From NCBI GenBank assembly GCA_965368815.1, contig CBDUOH010000007.1, positions 1-43,894 on the forward strand: a stretch of DNA of 43,894 nucleotides. The letters are read 5' to 3'. Source of the stretch: UBA5794 sp965368815 (lineage in GTDB: Bacteria > Actinomycetota > Acidimicrobiia > Spongiisociales > UBA5794). The position numbers and the translations under genes were made by a program. A model generated the notes under the pieces. The model did not search any database. It was not told where the DNA came from and saw only the letters and a program-made list of their open reading frames with translations. Position 1 is the stretch's first letter. Each line of letters starts with the position of its first letter. Of the stretch, positions 1 to 8,448 are shown piece after piece.

Positions 1-51
1 TCGGGCCCTGGTCTCGGGGTCGTGATCGACGACGGTTGGGTCGAACGACAT
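1..51 (-). CDS. possible 5' end of a gene running off the window
   Basis: On the minus strand an ATG at 49-51 opens a frame that stays open for 17 codons to the window edge (MSFDPTVVDHDPETRAR). A GAGG lies seven bases before the ATG. This is too short to recognise a family. It could be the next gene of the minus-strand unit that includes the VOC gene, or chance. A 7-bp dyad (CTCGATC-T-GATCGAG, 60-74) lies between the two. Confidence 0.3.
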   Translation of the reverse strand, partial: MSFDPTVVDHDPETRAR

Positions 52-98
52 CGGGTGGCCTCGATCTGATCGAGACCGGGCAGAGCATCGCTGCGACG

Positions 99-509
99 TC
101 AGGACGGGTTGTCGGGGAACAGACAGAACGGATGCCCCTCGGGATCAAGCATGACCCGTACTTCGGGCTGAGGCTGGTGATCCGCCAAGACGGCGCCGCA
201 CTCGATGGCCCAGGCGACTCCGGCTTCGACATCCTCCACGCCAACGTCGAGGTGCATCATCATCAGCTGTTCGCCGCTCTTTGGGGGCCAGGTCGGCCGG
301 ACATAATTCGGCTCCCATTGGAACTCGAGCTTGCTCGCCCCGTCGGGTGACCGCACGAGCGCCCATCCGTCCTCAGGCGGGTTACCCGGTCGCGGACCTT
401 CCGATCTCGCAAGCTCCCAGCCGAGCAGTTGCTCGTAGAACAGGGCCAACGCAACGGGGTCCGCTGCATCGAGCACCGGGCCGGCCAGTCGCATCCAAGG
501 TCGCTCCAT
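99..509 (-). CDS. VOC (glyoxalase/bleomycin-resistance fold) family protein
   Basis: A 136-residue single-domain vicinal-oxygen-chelate protein. The N-terminal beta-alpha segment (MERPWMRLAGPVLDAADP, then ALALFYEQLLGWEL) and the C-terminal DPEGHPFCLFP strand are the usual VOC landmarks. The Glu in DPEGHPF and His residues such as that in MMMHLDVGV are candidate metal ligands. The ATG at 509 is chosen because a GGAGG lies just upstream; the frame extends further but that part does not look like protein. It is the last clear gene of the minus-strand unit, 44 bp after the FAD oxidoreductase gene. VOC proteins are too diverse to assign a substrate. Its position suggests an accessory role in amine or aldehyde metabolism, which is inference. 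Confidence 0.8.
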   Translation of the reverse strand: MERPWMRLAGPVLDAADPVALALFYEQLLGWELARSEGPRPGNPPEDGWALVRSPDGASKLEFQWEPNYVRPTWPPKSGEQLMMMHLDVGVEDVEAGVAWAIECGAVLADHQPQPEVRVMLDPEGHPFCLFPDNPS

Positions 510-553
510 CGCTCTCCTCCCTCGTTGGGCAGCCGGGACGTCGGCCAAAGTCG

Positions 554-1939
554 TCAGGCCCGTTTTCCGCGCAGCCAATTGCCCAGATCCGCCAATCTCG
601 ATGGTTTCCCGGTCCGTTCCTCCCGACGATCGGCAGCCTTGGCGAGATTGAGTCCCATGTTGATGCCGAACCATCGCAGTGGCTCTGGTTCCCACCGCGG
701 CCACGCGTGGTTGATCCATGGAAGGTCTGTCCGGTCCGAATCGATGTCGACGATGAGTTCAGCCAGGGTCCTTCCCGCCAACTGCGCGGTCGCAACCCCA
801 TCCCCGACGTATCCACCCGCCACCGCGAACCCCGACGCCCGGTCGATGGTCACCGACGGACGCCAATCCCTCGACACACCGAGCGCCCCACCCCATCGGT
901 GTGTGATCTCGGTACCCGCCAACTGTGGGAACAGTTCGGTGAGCACTCGGACGAGTTCGGAGTGGACACCGTCGTCGGTGTCGAAGCTCGGGTCGATCCT
1001 CGACCCGAAGTGGTACGGCGCTCCACGCCCACCGAATGCGAGGCGGCCGTCGGCCGTACGTTGGCCGTAAATGATCAGATTGCGGTAGTCACCGAACGTT
1101 TGTCGGTCCGCGAGCCCGATCTCGTCCCACATGTCGGCTGCGAGCGGTTCTGTCGCAATCATCAGCGAGTACAGAGGAACGAGGATCCGGTCACGATCCG
1201 GAATGGTGGAACCGAAACCCTCGGTGGCAAGCACCGTCATGTCGGCCGTGACGCGACCCCCGGCGGTTTCGAGCCCACCGCCCACGAGCGCCGTGACCTG
1301 TGACTGCTCATAGATCGCCACACCCCGCCGCTCAACGACCCGGGCAAGGCCGTGCACCAGCTTGGCGGGCTGGATGGCGGCGCCGTGAGGATGCCACACG
1401 CCACTGATCACGTCTGTCGCGTTGAGCATCGCTCGCGCGTGTTCACCATCGAGGTAGCGGATATCGGTATCACCAAGACCGAGACTCTTTGCGTGCGCGA
1501 CCTCCTCCCTCGCAAAGGCGTCCTGGAACGGCTTCCTCGCAACCGTGACGACCCCACCTTTGGCATAGTCGCAGTCGATGCCCTCGGTCGAGGTGATGGA
1601 CCCGACATCATCGACACTCTCGAACAGTGCTCGCATGTGTCGCAGTGCGGCGTCCTTGCCATGGTCCTTGGCCAACTGACCGTGACCCAGCGGGTACTCG
1701 GCATGACACCAGCCACCGTTTCGTCCGCTGGCACCGAAGCCGACATGTTGGGACTCCACCACCGCAATCCTGAGCGATGGGTCAAGTCGTGTGAGGTGAT
1801 ATGCGCACCACAAGCCGGTGAACCCCGCACCGATGATCGCGACGTCAACGTCCACATCCCCCGAAATGCTCGGCCGCGTCGCAGTGGCATGCACCGCCTC
1901 CCACCAGAACGGAGCCTTCCTCGCCGATGCAATGTTCAC
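554..1939 (-). CDS. FAD-dependent amine oxidoreductase (DAO superfamily, PuuB-like)
   Basis: A 461-residue flavoprotein of the D-amino-acid oxidase superfamily, resembling gamma-glutamylputrescine oxidase (PuuB) and related amine oxidases. An FAD Rossmann motif GAGFTG (residues 37-42) follows a WWEAV N-terminus, then GASGRNGG (69-76), typical of PuuB-like enzymes. The C-terminal half has the RWGGALGVSRDWRPSV and GYVGDGVATAQLAGRTLAELI substrate/FAD segments. The expected reaction is oxidation of a primary or secondary amine to aldehyde or imine with release of H2O2 or reduced acceptor. The GTG start overlaps the ureohydrolase stop (GTGA, 1936-1939), implying translational coupling. Upstream neighbours fit oxidation of putrescine or a guanidino-derived amine. 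The exact substrate cannot be read from sequence. A paralogue lies at 5561-6961. Confidence 0.88.
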   Translation of the reverse strand: MNIASARKAPFWWEAVHATATRPSISGDVDVDVAIIGAGFTGLWCAYHLTRLDPSLRIAVVESQHVGFGASGRNGGWCHAEYPLGHGQLAKDHGKDAALRHMRALFESVDDVGSITSTEGIDCDYAKGGVVTVARKPFQDAFAREEVAHAKSLGLGDTDIRYLDGEHARAMLNATDVISGVWHPHGAAIQPAKLVHGLARVVERRGVAIYEQSQVTALVGGGLETAGGRVTADMTVLATEGFGSTIPDRDRILVPLYSLMIATEPLAADMWDEIGLADRQTFGDYRNLIIYGQRTADGRLAFGGRGAPYHFGSRIDPSFDTDDGVHSELVRVLTELFPQLAGTEITHRWGGALGVSRDWRPSVTIDRASGFAVAGGYVGDGVATAQLAGRTLAELIVDIDSDRTDLPWINHAWPRWEPEPLRWFGINMGLNLAKAADRREERTGKPSRLADLGNWLRGKRA

Positions 1940-2907
1940 GACGTGGCCGCAATTCGCTCGGCCATCCCGTTGAGGATCTCAAGGACGACGCGATTCGCAA
2001 GGAAGGCGGTCACTTGACCCGGGCCGTCGTACGGAGGTGACACCTCGACGATGTCTGCGCCGACGACCGGCAGATCTCTGGCGAGCCGACGGACCGTGTC
2101 GAGCAGTTCGCGGGATGTGATCCCCCCGGGTTCGGGTGTCCCTGTACCGGGGGCCATACCCGGGTCAACCACGTCGACATCGACCGAGATGAAGATCCCG
2201 AGGTTGTCGTGCCCACCCGCAGCCTCCACGGCATCATCCACAACCGGTCGCAAACCGCGTTCGACGATTTCGGACATCAGGAAAGTCCGCATGTGCTGCT
2301 CACCCATCCATGCCACTGTTTCGGGGCCCGGCCAATATCCTCGCAGCCCGATCTGGACGAACCTGTCACCGGGTACCGCTCCTGACTCGATGAGCCGACG
2401 CATCGGGGTGCCGTGTCCGTGGAGCGCGCCGGCGTTTGTCATCCCGGTGTCGGCGTGGGCATCGAAATGCACGATCGAGAACGTACCGTCGCCGTGTACA
2501 CGGGCCAAACCGGTCCCGTTCCCGTATGTGATCGAGTGGTCCCCTCCCAGGATGATCGGAACGGCACCGGCGCGCGCGACGCGTTCGACGGCGGAGGCAA
2601 GTTTGTCAAGACCCTGCTCCAGATAGCCGGGGGGACCGGACACATCACCCGCGTCGACCACCTTCATCAATGAGAACGGATCGATGCCGGTCGGCAGGTG
2701 CGGCCTGTGCATGTCTGCGTCGAGATAATCGGCCTCGCGGATCGCCTTGGGGCCGAACCGTGCCCCGGCACGATACGTGGTTCCCCAGTCGATGGGGGCT
2801 CCGAGTATCACGACATCGGGCGCAACGTCGGCGAGGTCATCAAGGCCGACCGACGGCACCCCAGCGAACGTGGGAAACGAGCCGAATCGGTAGATGTCGT
2901 CCGTCAC
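1936..2907 (-). CDS. speB: agmatinase/guanidinobutyrase-type ureohydrolase
   Basis: A 323-residue member of the arginase/agmatinase (ureohydrolase) family, which hydrolyses a guanidino group to an amine plus urea at a binuclear Mn centre. All metal motifs are present: GGDHS (residues 121-125), DAHAD (149-153), HGHGT (163-167) and SVDVDVVDP (241-249). The DWGTTYRAGARFGPKAIRE segment is typical of agmatinases and guanidinobutyrases rather than arginases. The frame opens upstream at 2976, but the GTG at 2907 is preferred because it overlaps the TGA of the GNAT gene in a GTGA junction. The 3' end makes another GTGA overlap with the FAD oxidoreductase. With PotABCD and aldehyde dehydrogenases nearby, agmatine or 4-guanidinobutyrate is the likeliest substrate. 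Guanidinopropionate and others are possible. Confidence 0.9.
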   Translation of the reverse strand: MTDDIYRFGSFPTFAGVPSVGLDDLADVAPDVVILGAPIDWGTTYRAGARFGPKAIREADYLDADMHRPHLPTGIDPFSLMKVVDAGDVSGPPGYLEQGLDKLASAVERVARAGAVPIILGGDHSITYGNGTGLARVHGDGTFSIVHFDAHADTGMTNAGALHGHGTPMRRLIESGAVPGDRFVQIGLRGYWPGPETVAWMGEQHMRTFLMSEIVERGLRPVVDDAVEAAGGHDNLGIFISVDVDVVDPGMAPGTGTPEPGGITSRELLDTVRRLARDLPVVGADIVEVSPPYDGPGQVTAFLANRVVLEILNGMAERIAATS

Positions 2908-3563
2908 ATCGCCTGCCCTTCTTGAGGAGTGCCTGATCCGTACATCGGATTGAACCACACGATGAACGACGCCCAATTGTCCGTCGACTCGTCTCGCAGG
3001 TAGTCCGCGATCACGCCCCTCGCCTCGAAGCCGTTTCGGAGCTGGAGCGTCAACGTCGGATCCACGAGATCGCCCGATGAGACTGCCTCGACATACTCGG
3101 CGGCGGTCATCTCGTCCTTGTAGTCAGCGTATCCGGGGATCACTCCCCCTGCGATGATCCCACGTTTGCCGTGGTCGATCACCAACTGCTTGCGCATCTC
3201 ATAGAGTCGCCTACCGATCCCCCTTCCGCGATACTCCGGGTCCACCGCGATGTCGATGCCGTAGTACCAATCGCCGTCCGGATCGTGGTACTCCATACCG
3301 TGGGGACCGACAACGTCATCCATCGCATGCTGTGGCTGCTCGATGTCGAAGTCGACGAATACTCCCGAGGCCATGCCCACGACACGGTCGCCATCGAGCA
3401 CCATGAACGCACCCTCGGGAAACAACTGTTCCTGGAGCAAGACCCCCTCGACGCTCAGGAGATCGTCCGGATCGATGTTCGGGAAGCACCGCAACTCGAG
3501 GTCCACGAGTGCCTCGGCATACGCACCGGATGCGTGACGGTACTCAAGCTCCGACATTGCCAC
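2904..3563 (-). CDS. GNAT acetyltransferase, YhcX-type stand-alone domain
   Basis: A 219-residue N-acetyltransferase. The acetyl-CoA binding motif A is clear: DIAVDPEYRGRGIGRRLY, about residues 104-121. It is followed by GIIAGGVIPGYADY, then an insertion (EMTAAEYVEAVSSGDLVDPTL) and a C-terminal GFEARGVIADYL plus WFNPMY. From family knowledge, this layout matches the GNAT half of GNAT/carbon-nitrogen-hydrolase fusion proteins such as Bacillus YhcX; here the hydrolase half is absent. The start is GTG at 3563 or the ATG two codons later, with no strong ribosome-binding site for either. First gene of the minus-strand unit and translationally coupled to the ureohydrolase. A clear paralogue is at 15141-15785. 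Polyamine or amino-acid N-acetylation is plausible but unproven. Confidence 0.85.
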   Translation of the reverse strand: MAMSELEYRHASGAYAEALVDLELRCFPNIDPDDLLSVEGVLLQEQLFPEGAFMVLDGDRVVGMASGVFVDFDIEQPQHAMDDVVGPHGMEYHDPDGDWYYGIDIAVDPEYRGRGIGRRLYEMRKQLVIDHGKRGIIAGGVIPGYADYKDEMTAAEYVEAVSSGDLVDPTLTLQLRNGFEARGVIADYLRDESTDNWASFIVWFNPMYGSGTPQEGQAM

Positions 3564-3620
3564 ATGCTCGCGTGGTGGGAGGGGCCGTGAACGAGGATTT
3601 CTGAACGATCATCCCGAATC

Positions 3621-3649
3621 AGTATGGTGGAACGGCCACCGATTCACAA
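3621..3649 (-). promoter_or_regulatory. promoter of the GNAT-ureohydrolase-oxidoreductase unit
   Basis: On the minus strand TTGTGA (3644-3649) and CATACT (3621-3626) are separated by 17 bp, a good -35/-10 pair. The -35 overlaps the upstream CAAGCGATACA site, so a regulator bound there could repress this unit while acting on the divergent one. This is prediction from sequence only. Confidence 0.5.
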
Positions 3650-3688
3650 GCGATACAAAAGCACAGCGTGCATCTAGCAAGCGATTCA
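3647..3688. promoter_or_regulatory. paired CAAGCGATWCA sites, candidate Lrp-type operators
   Basis: Two direct copies of CAAGCGAT(A/T)CA lie at 3647-3657 and 3678-3688, 31 bp apart, about three helical turns. One abuts the -35 of the aminotransferase promoter and the other overlaps the -35 of the divergent unit. A close variant (CAAGTGATACG) occurs at 12578-12588 in the other divergent control region of this locus. The Lrp/AsnC protein encoded at 5096-5539 is the obvious candidate ligand. Confidence 0.5.
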
Positions 3689-3690
3689 TG

Positions 3691-3719
3691 TTACATCCGG
3701 CCCCAGTAGCGACTATATT
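3691..3719 (+). promoter_or_regulatory. promoter of the aminotransferase-lrp unit
   Basis: TTACAT (3691-3696), 17 bp, TATATT (3714-3719) is a near-consensus housekeeping promoter. Transcription would start near 3726, giving a short leader that includes the GGAGG before the ATG at 3753. The intergenic stretch 3564-3752 holds nothing else recognisable apart from the divergent promoter and the repeated sites. Confidence 0.65.
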
Positions 3720-3752
3720 CGTTGTATCTCGACATCCCGTTGGAGGATCAAC

Positions 3753-5099
3753 ATGATCGACATCCGCAAAGCCGCCATGGACCATCTGTGGCTCCATTTC
3801 GCAGCCGTGCCGACCGAGGGACCGGTCATCATCGAACGGGGTGATGGCTGTTATCTGTGGGACACCGAAGGAAAGCGATATCTCGATGCGTTGGCAGGGC
3901 TGTTCGTCACCGAGATCGGTCACGGGCGATCCGACCTCGCAAACGCCGCAAGCAAACAAGCCGAAACGATGGCCTACTTCCCCGTGTGGGGCATGGCGCA
4001 TCCGCCCGCTGCGATGCTGGCAGCGAAACTCGCTGACCTCTCCCCCGGAGACATGGACCGGGTGTTCTTCACATCAGGTGGCTCCGAGGCGGTCGAGTCC
4101 GCATGGAAACTTGCGCGTCAGTACTTCCTCGCCAAAGGCGAACCCGACCGCATGAAGGTCATCGGACGCAAGACCGCCTACCACGGCACCACGCTCGGCG
4201 CCCTCTCGATCACAAGTATTCCGCCGATCAGAGCCCCGTTCGAGCCGATGCTCAACCAGCTCGTCACGCATGTGTCAACCACGAATCAACTCCACTGCGA
4301 CACCTGTGTGGGACCGTGCACCCTCCACGCAGCGGACGAGATCGAAGCGGCAATCCTCGATCAGGGTCCCGAGACCGTTGCCGCCGTGTTCCTCGAACCC
4401 GTCCAGAACTCGGGCGGCTGCTTCACGCCCATGGAGGGCTATTGGCAGCGGGTCAGGGAGATCTGCGACAAGTACGGCGTCCTGCTCGTGTCCGACGAGG
4501 TGATCTGTGCATTCGGCCGACTTGGCACCTGGTTCGGCGGCCAGAAGTTCGACTACGTCCCCGACATGATCACGTTCGCCAAGGGCGTGACCTCGGGATA
4601 CGCACCACTCGGTGGGGTCATCACCCGCCCACACATCGCTGACGCCATCCGCGACAGCGACGACATCTTCTGGCACGGCATCACGTTCGGCGGGCATCCG
4701 GTGTCGTGTGCTGTGGCCTTGGCCAACATCGAGGCACTCGAGGCCGAAGGCATCATCGATCATGCCGCAGCGAACGAGGCCGCGTTCCGCGCATCGCTCG
4801 AATCGCTCCTCGACCATCCGATCACTGCTGAAGTGCGGGGAGCGGGGTATTTCTATGCCATCGAGCTGATGAAGGATCCCGAGAACATGGTTCCGTTCTC
4901 AGCCGAAGAAGCCACCAAGCTTGTGGGCATCCTCAAACCGAAGCTCTTGGAGCTCGGACTGATCGCTCGCGCTGACGGTCGTGGAGCACCGATCCTTCAG
5001 TACTCACCGCCGCTGATCGCCGGCCCCGAGGAGTTCGCCGAGATCACCCGGATCTCGCGCGAGGCTCTGGATCATGCCTGGGCGGCAATGAACGAATGA
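3753..5099 (+). CDS. class III omega-aminotransferase (PLP)
   Basis: A 448-residue pyridoxal-phosphate aminotransferase of class III, the group of putrescine:pyruvate, beta-alanine:pyruvate and GABA aminotransferases. Landmarks are SGGSEAVE (108-115, phosphate cup), YHGTTLGA (143-150), DEVICAFGR (248-256, Asp contacting the PLP nitrogen) and ITFAKGVTSGY with Schiff-base Lys277. The start has a GGAGG Shine-Dalgarno and a strong promoter. The stop overlaps the lrp start (ATGA, 5096-5099). It likely converts putrescine, 4-aminobutyrate or another omega-amine to the aldehyde, feeding the two aldehyde dehydrogenases of the locus. A small cysteine cluster (C182, C185, C189) lies in the variable loop; its role is unknown. 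Exact substrate not determinable from sequence. Confidence 0.9.
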   Translation: MIDIRKAAMDHLWLHFAAVPTEGPVIIERGDGCYLWDTEGKRYLDALAGLFVTEIGHGRSDLANAASKQAETMAYFPVWGMAHPPAAMLAAKLADLSPGDMDRVFFTSGGSEAVESAWKLARQYFLAKGEPDRMKVIGRKTAYHGTTLGALSITSIPPIRAPFEPMLNQLVTHVSTTNQLHCDTCVGPCTLHAADEIEAAILDQGPETVAAVFLEPVQNSGGCFTPMEGYWQRVREICDKYGVLLVSDEVICAFGRLGTWFGGQKFDYVPDMITFAKGVTSGYAPLGGVITRPHIADAIRDSDDIFWHGITFGGHPVSCAVALANIEALEAEGIIDHAAANEAAFRASLESLLDHPITAEVRGAGYFYAIELMKDPENMVPFSAEEATKLVGILKPKLLELGLIARADGRGAPILQYSPPLIAGPEEFAEITRISREALDHAWAAMNE

Positions 5100-5539
5100 G
5101 GCTGGACGACACCGACAAGGCGATCATCGACCACCTCCAGGGAGACGGTCGGATGCCGTTCTCGAGCCTGGGACCGCTCGTCGGCCTGTCGCCGGCAGCC
5201 GTACGCCAGCGGGTGCTGCATCTGATCGACGAGGGGGTGATGCAGATCGTTGCTGTTACCGACCCGACGACACTCGGGTTCACGGTTCAAGCAATGGCAG
5301 GCATCAGCGTCGATGGCGACCTCCAGAAGACGGCGACCCGGATCGCTGAGATCGAGGAGGTCGACTACGTCGTGATTGTTTCGGGCCGTTTCGACATCTT
5401 GATCGAGGTGGTGGCTGAGGACATCGACGATCTGATGAACCTCATGAATCGCATCCGTACCGTGGACGGTGTGCGATCGAGCGAGCTGTTCACCTACATG
5501 CGCCTCGAAAAGCAGACCTACAACTGGGGAACTCGCTGA
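5096..5539 (+). CDS. Lrp/AsnC-family transcriptional regulator
   Basis: A 147-residue feast/famine regulator. The N-terminal winged helix-turn-helix (residues 1-55: LDDTDKAIIDHL, LVGLSPAAVRQRV, LIDEGVMQIVAV) is followed by a RAM effector-binding domain (about 60-140) with the characteristic VIVSGRFDILIEVVAED segment. Such proteins form dimers to octamers that wrap DNA and respond to small amino compounds. Its coupling to the omega-aminotransferase and the paired motif upstream (3647-3688) suggest autoregulation and control of the polyamine locus, possibly sensing a pathway amine. Only 21 bp separate its stop from the convergent oxidoreductase stop, with no obvious terminator between. Confidence 0.92.
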   Translation: MRLDDTDKAIIDHLQGDGRMPFSSLGPLVGLSPAAVRQRVLHLIDEGVMQIVAVTDPTTLGFTVQAMAGISVDGDLQKTATRIAEIEEVDYVVIVSGRFDILIEVVAEDIDDLMNLMNRIRTVDGVRSSELFTYMRLEKQTYNWGTR

Positions 5540-5560
5540 GTCTCCCGCCGAACTGAACCT

Positions 5561-6961
5561 CTAGGAATCGAAGCCGATACCGAACCGATCGAGGATGGAC
5601 AGCCAGAGTCCACGCCTCCCGTCACGGTCGTCGGATTTGGCGATCGCCCTGCGGGTCATCTGGATCCCGATCGAACGCAACGGCTCAGGTGGGAACGGCA
5701 TCGGCTTCTTCGTGACCATCGACAGCGTCGATCGCTCGGTCTCGAGTCCGTCGACGAGGTCGAGGGCAACGGCGGCTCCGAACCGTGTGGCACCGACGCC
5801 GAGGCCGGTATATCCGCCCACCCACGCAAGATCACCTCGCTCAGCGGTCCCCCAGGTCGCCGTGAAACGCGACGTCGTAGCGATGGGGCCCGCCCAGCGG
5901 TGCGAGAATGCCAACCCCTCGAGCTGAGGGAACGTCTCGAAGAACTGCCGTGCCAGCGTTGCGTGGGTTGTGCCGGCCTGATCGTACGCGGGGTCGACCC
6001 TGGATCCGTACCGGTAGACCGCGTCGTACCCACCCCACAGGATCCGGTTGTCGACCGTCAAGCGGTAATAGTGGAACTGGTTGTTCGAGTCGTCGAGAGC
6101 CTGCCGGCCCGACCAACCGATCGCGGCCATCTGCACGTCCGACAACGGCTCGGTCATCAACACGTAGTCGTAGACCGGCACCATGTACCGTTTCATCGCC
6201 TTGACCGGTTCGGCGAACGCGTTCGTGGCGACGACTACTTTTTCGGCTACGACGTTCCCCGACGGGGCCTGGAGAACCAGACCTGTGTCGGAACGCTTGA
6301 TTGTCCGCACGGGACTGTGGTCGAAGAATCTGACTCCCCGGGACTGGGCAAACGTCCGCAGTGCCCAGACGAGTCGGGCGGGGTCCAATATCGCAGTCCC
6401 ATAAGGCTCCGTGAGGCCACCGAGATACGTCGGGGAGTCCACCTCGCTGCGCACCGCGTTCTGATCGAGGATCTCGCAGGTGATACCGAACTCGTCGGCC
6501 GTCTCCTTGTATCGGGCAAGATCATCAAGATGCCACGGTGCAGTCGCAACCGCAATGGACCCTGTCCTTTCCAGCCCGACGTCGAGATCGTGCGTTTCGA
6601 TGAACGACACGATGTCGTCGAAGTTGTCGTCACCCATCCTGATGAGAGCCGAAATCTCATCAGGCCAGTGCGACATGCCGTTGCCGAGCCCGTGGGTCAA
6701 CGATGCGGCAAGAAAACCACCGTTGCGCGAGCTCGCACCGAACCCCGCCACCTCGGCTTCGAGGACGATGATCGATCGTCCCGGATCGCGTTCGGCTGCC
6801 AGTACCGCTGTCCACAGACCGGTGAAGCCGCCACCGACGATCGCGAGATCAGCTTCCACGTTGCTGTCCAGGGTGGGACCGGGCTCGGGAGCATCCGCAC
6901 GGTCGGTCCAGAAGATCGCCGGCTTGGCATGTTCGAGCGCCCGTTGGCCCCGGGTATCCAC
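5561..6961 (-). CDS. second FAD-dependent amine oxidoreductase (DAO superfamily)
   Basis: A 466-residue flavoprotein related to the oxidoreductase at 554-1939. GGGFTG (residues 43-48) is the FAD dinucleotide-binding loop and ASSRNGG (76-82) the PuuB-like second motif. WGGYDAVYRYGSR and HRWAGPIATTSRFTATWG form the substrate-side region, and GYTGLGVGATRFGA the C-terminal FAD contact. It starts with GTG at 6961, two bases after the aldehyde dehydrogenase stop, so it is the last gene of the potABCD unit. Co-transcription with an importer and an aldehyde dehydrogenase supports oxidation of an imported amine to an aldehyde. Two paralogues in one locus suggest different substrates (for example primary versus acylated or longer amines); this is inference. 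Confidence 0.88.
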   Translation of the reverse strand: MDTRGQRALEHAKPAIFWTDRADAPEPGPTLDSNVEADLAIVGGGFTGLWTAVLAAERDPGRSIIVLEAEVAGFGASSRNGGFLAASLTHGLGNGMSHWPDEISALIRMGDDNFDDIVSFIETHDLDVGLERTGSIAVATAPWHLDDLARYKETADEFGITCEILDQNAVRSEVDSPTYLGGLTEPYGTAILDPARLVWALRTFAQSRGVRFFDHSPVRTIKRSDTGLVLQAPSGNVVAEKVVVATNAFAEPVKAMKRYMVPVYDYVLMTEPLSDVQMAAIGWSGRQALDDSNNQFHYYRLTVDNRILWGGYDAVYRYGSRVDPAYDQAGTTHATLARQFFETFPQLEGLAFSHRWAGPIATTSRFTATWGTAERGDLAWVGGYTGLGVGATRFGAAVALDLVDGLETERSTLSMVTKKPMPFPPEPLRSIGIQMTRRAIAKSDDRDGRRGLWLSILDRFGIGFDS

Positions 6962-6963
6962 GT

Positions 6964-8382
6964 TCAGTGCTTGACCATGACGTGCTTGACTTCCGTGTAG
7001 TGCTCGACGGCGTACATCGACATGTCCTTGCCGTAGCCGGACTTCTTGAATCCCCCGTGGGGCATCTCACTGACAATCGGTATGTGGTCGTTGACCCAGA
7101 CCGTGCCGAACTCGAGCTCGGCGGCTGCCTGCATCGCCCGCCCGACGTCCTGGGTCCAGACACTGGCTGCCAGCCCATACTCGACGTCGTTCGCCCACGC
7201 GATCAGATCGGCATCGGTCGCCTTCTGGACGGTGACAACAGGACCGAACACCTCGCTCTGGATGATCTCAGAATCCTGGGCTGCGCCAACAACGATCGAT
7301 GGGGCGTAGAAGTAGCCGTCAGAATCGAGGCGCGATCCCCCGGCGGTCACCTCAGCACCGCTGTCAACCGCACGTTCCACGAAGCCCGACACACGATCGA
7401 GTTGCCGTTGTGAGACCACCGGACCCATCTCGGTGGACTCGTCCATCGGGTCGCCCACAGACAGCCGACTCGCGGCCTCGGTCAGCCCACCGACGACGTC
7501 GTCGAACACGCCGGCGCCTGCAACCACTCGGCATGGAGCGGTGCAGTCCTGCCCGCTGTTGTAGAAGCTGTTCTCGCCGAGGCAGGCAACCAACGACTCG
7601 ATGTCCGCGTCATCGAAGACCACGACCGGTGCCTTGCCCCCGAGTTCGAGGTGGACGCGCTTGAGTGAGTCAGCGGCATTCTTCGCGACCGAGACACCCG
7701 CTCCGACGCTTCCGGTCAGGGACACCATCGCGACATCGGGATGCGTCACCAACGGGACGCCGGCACCCGGACCGTCACCGCAGATGACGTTGAGCACCCC
7801 GGGCGGGAGCACGTCGGCCGTGATCTCGGCCAGCTTCAGGAGGCTCATCGGTGTGAGTTCGCTCGGTTTGATGACCACGGTGTTCCCTGCCGCAAGCGCT
7901 GGACCAAGCTTCCATGTCGCCATGTTGAGGGGGTAGTTCCATGGAGCGATGGACCCGATGACTCCGATGGGGTCACGCCTCGTGAACGACGTGTAACCAT
8001 CGAGGTACTCACCTGCAGCCTTGCCTTCGAGAAAACGACCCGCCGAGGCAAAGAACCGCCAGTTGTCCATGGTGAGGTCCATCTCGAACTCGACGATCGA
8101 CACCGGTTTCCCCACGTTCTCACATTCGATTTGTGAGAGTTCGTCGATGTTGTCCTCGATCCGTTGCGCCACCTGATGGAGTACCTCGGATCTGGCGCGC
8201 GGCGTCATCGCCGCCCACGGGCCGAACGCAGCCTTGGCCGCAGCCACAGCGGCATCCACATCGGCAGCGCTACTCGCCGGTGCCTGCCACCGCACCGCGC
8301 CGGTGGCAGGGTTGACCACGTCGTCGTATGCGCCTTCGACGGGGTCACGCCAGTCCCCGTCTATGAAGTTCCGCTCAGGCAT
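6964..8382 (-). CDS. NAD(P)-dependent aldehyde dehydrogenase (aminobutyraldehyde type)
   Basis: A 472-residue ALDH-superfamily enzyme. The transition-state Asn is in APWNYP (N149), the cofactor Lys-Ser-Glu in IKPSELTP, the general base in HLELGGKAP (E247) and the nucleophile in NSGQDCTAP (C280). The NSGQDC form and overall pattern resemble gamma-aminobutyraldehyde and betaine-aldehyde dehydrogenases. The ATG at 8382 is preferred over the TTG one codon upstream. It lies between potD and the second FAD oxidoreductase, so it plausibly oxidises 4-aminobutyraldehyde or a related aminoaldehyde made by that oxidoreductase. A large hairpin (8405-8438) separates it from potD and may set its expression relative to the transporter. 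Confidence 0.9.
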   Translation of the reverse strand: MPERNFIDGDWRDPVEGAYDDVVNPATGAVRWQAPASSAADVDAAVAAAKAAFGPWAAMTPRARSEVLHQVAQRIEDNIDELSQIECENVGKPVSIVEFEMDLTMDNWRFFASAGRFLEGKAAGEYLDGYTSFTRRDPIGVIGSIAPWNYPLNMATWKLGPALAAGNTVVIKPSELTPMSLLKLAEITADVLPPGVLNVICGDGPGAGVPLVTHPDVAMVSLTGSVGAGVSVAKNAADSLKRVHLELGGKAPVVVFDDADIESLVACLGENSFYNSGQDCTAPCRVVAGAGVFDDVVGGLTEAASRLSVGDPMDESTEMGPVVSQRQLDRVSGFVERAVDSGAEVTAGGSRLDSDGYFYAPSIVVGAAQDSEIIQSEVFGPVVTVQKATDADLIAWANDVEYGLAASVWTQDVGRAMQAAAELEFGTVWVNDHIPIVSEMPHGGFKKSGYGKDMSMYAVEHYTEVKHVMVKH

Positions 8383-8404
8383 CAATCACCCCAATCGTGG
8401 GCGA

Positions 8405-8438
8405 ACAGGGGTGGGCGGCCTCGGCCACCCACCCCTGT
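8405..8438 (-). terminator. long GC-rich hairpin between potD and the aldehyde dehydrogenase
   Basis: The arms 8405-8420 and 8423-8438 pair over 16 positions with one non-Watson-Crick position and a 2-nt loop. There is no U-tract on the minus-strand transcript. In this position it could be an attenuating terminator, or a stabiliser and processing site protecting the potABCD part of the message. The 66-bp gap contains little else. Confidence 0.6.
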
Positions 8439-8448
8439 CTGCCAATTG

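Noticed and set aside
60..74. CTCGATC-T-GATCGAG dyad as a terminator or operator
   Set aside because: Seven-bp arms with a 1-nt loop cannot form a stable hairpin, and GATC-rich dyads are frequent in this sequence. No promoter is associated.
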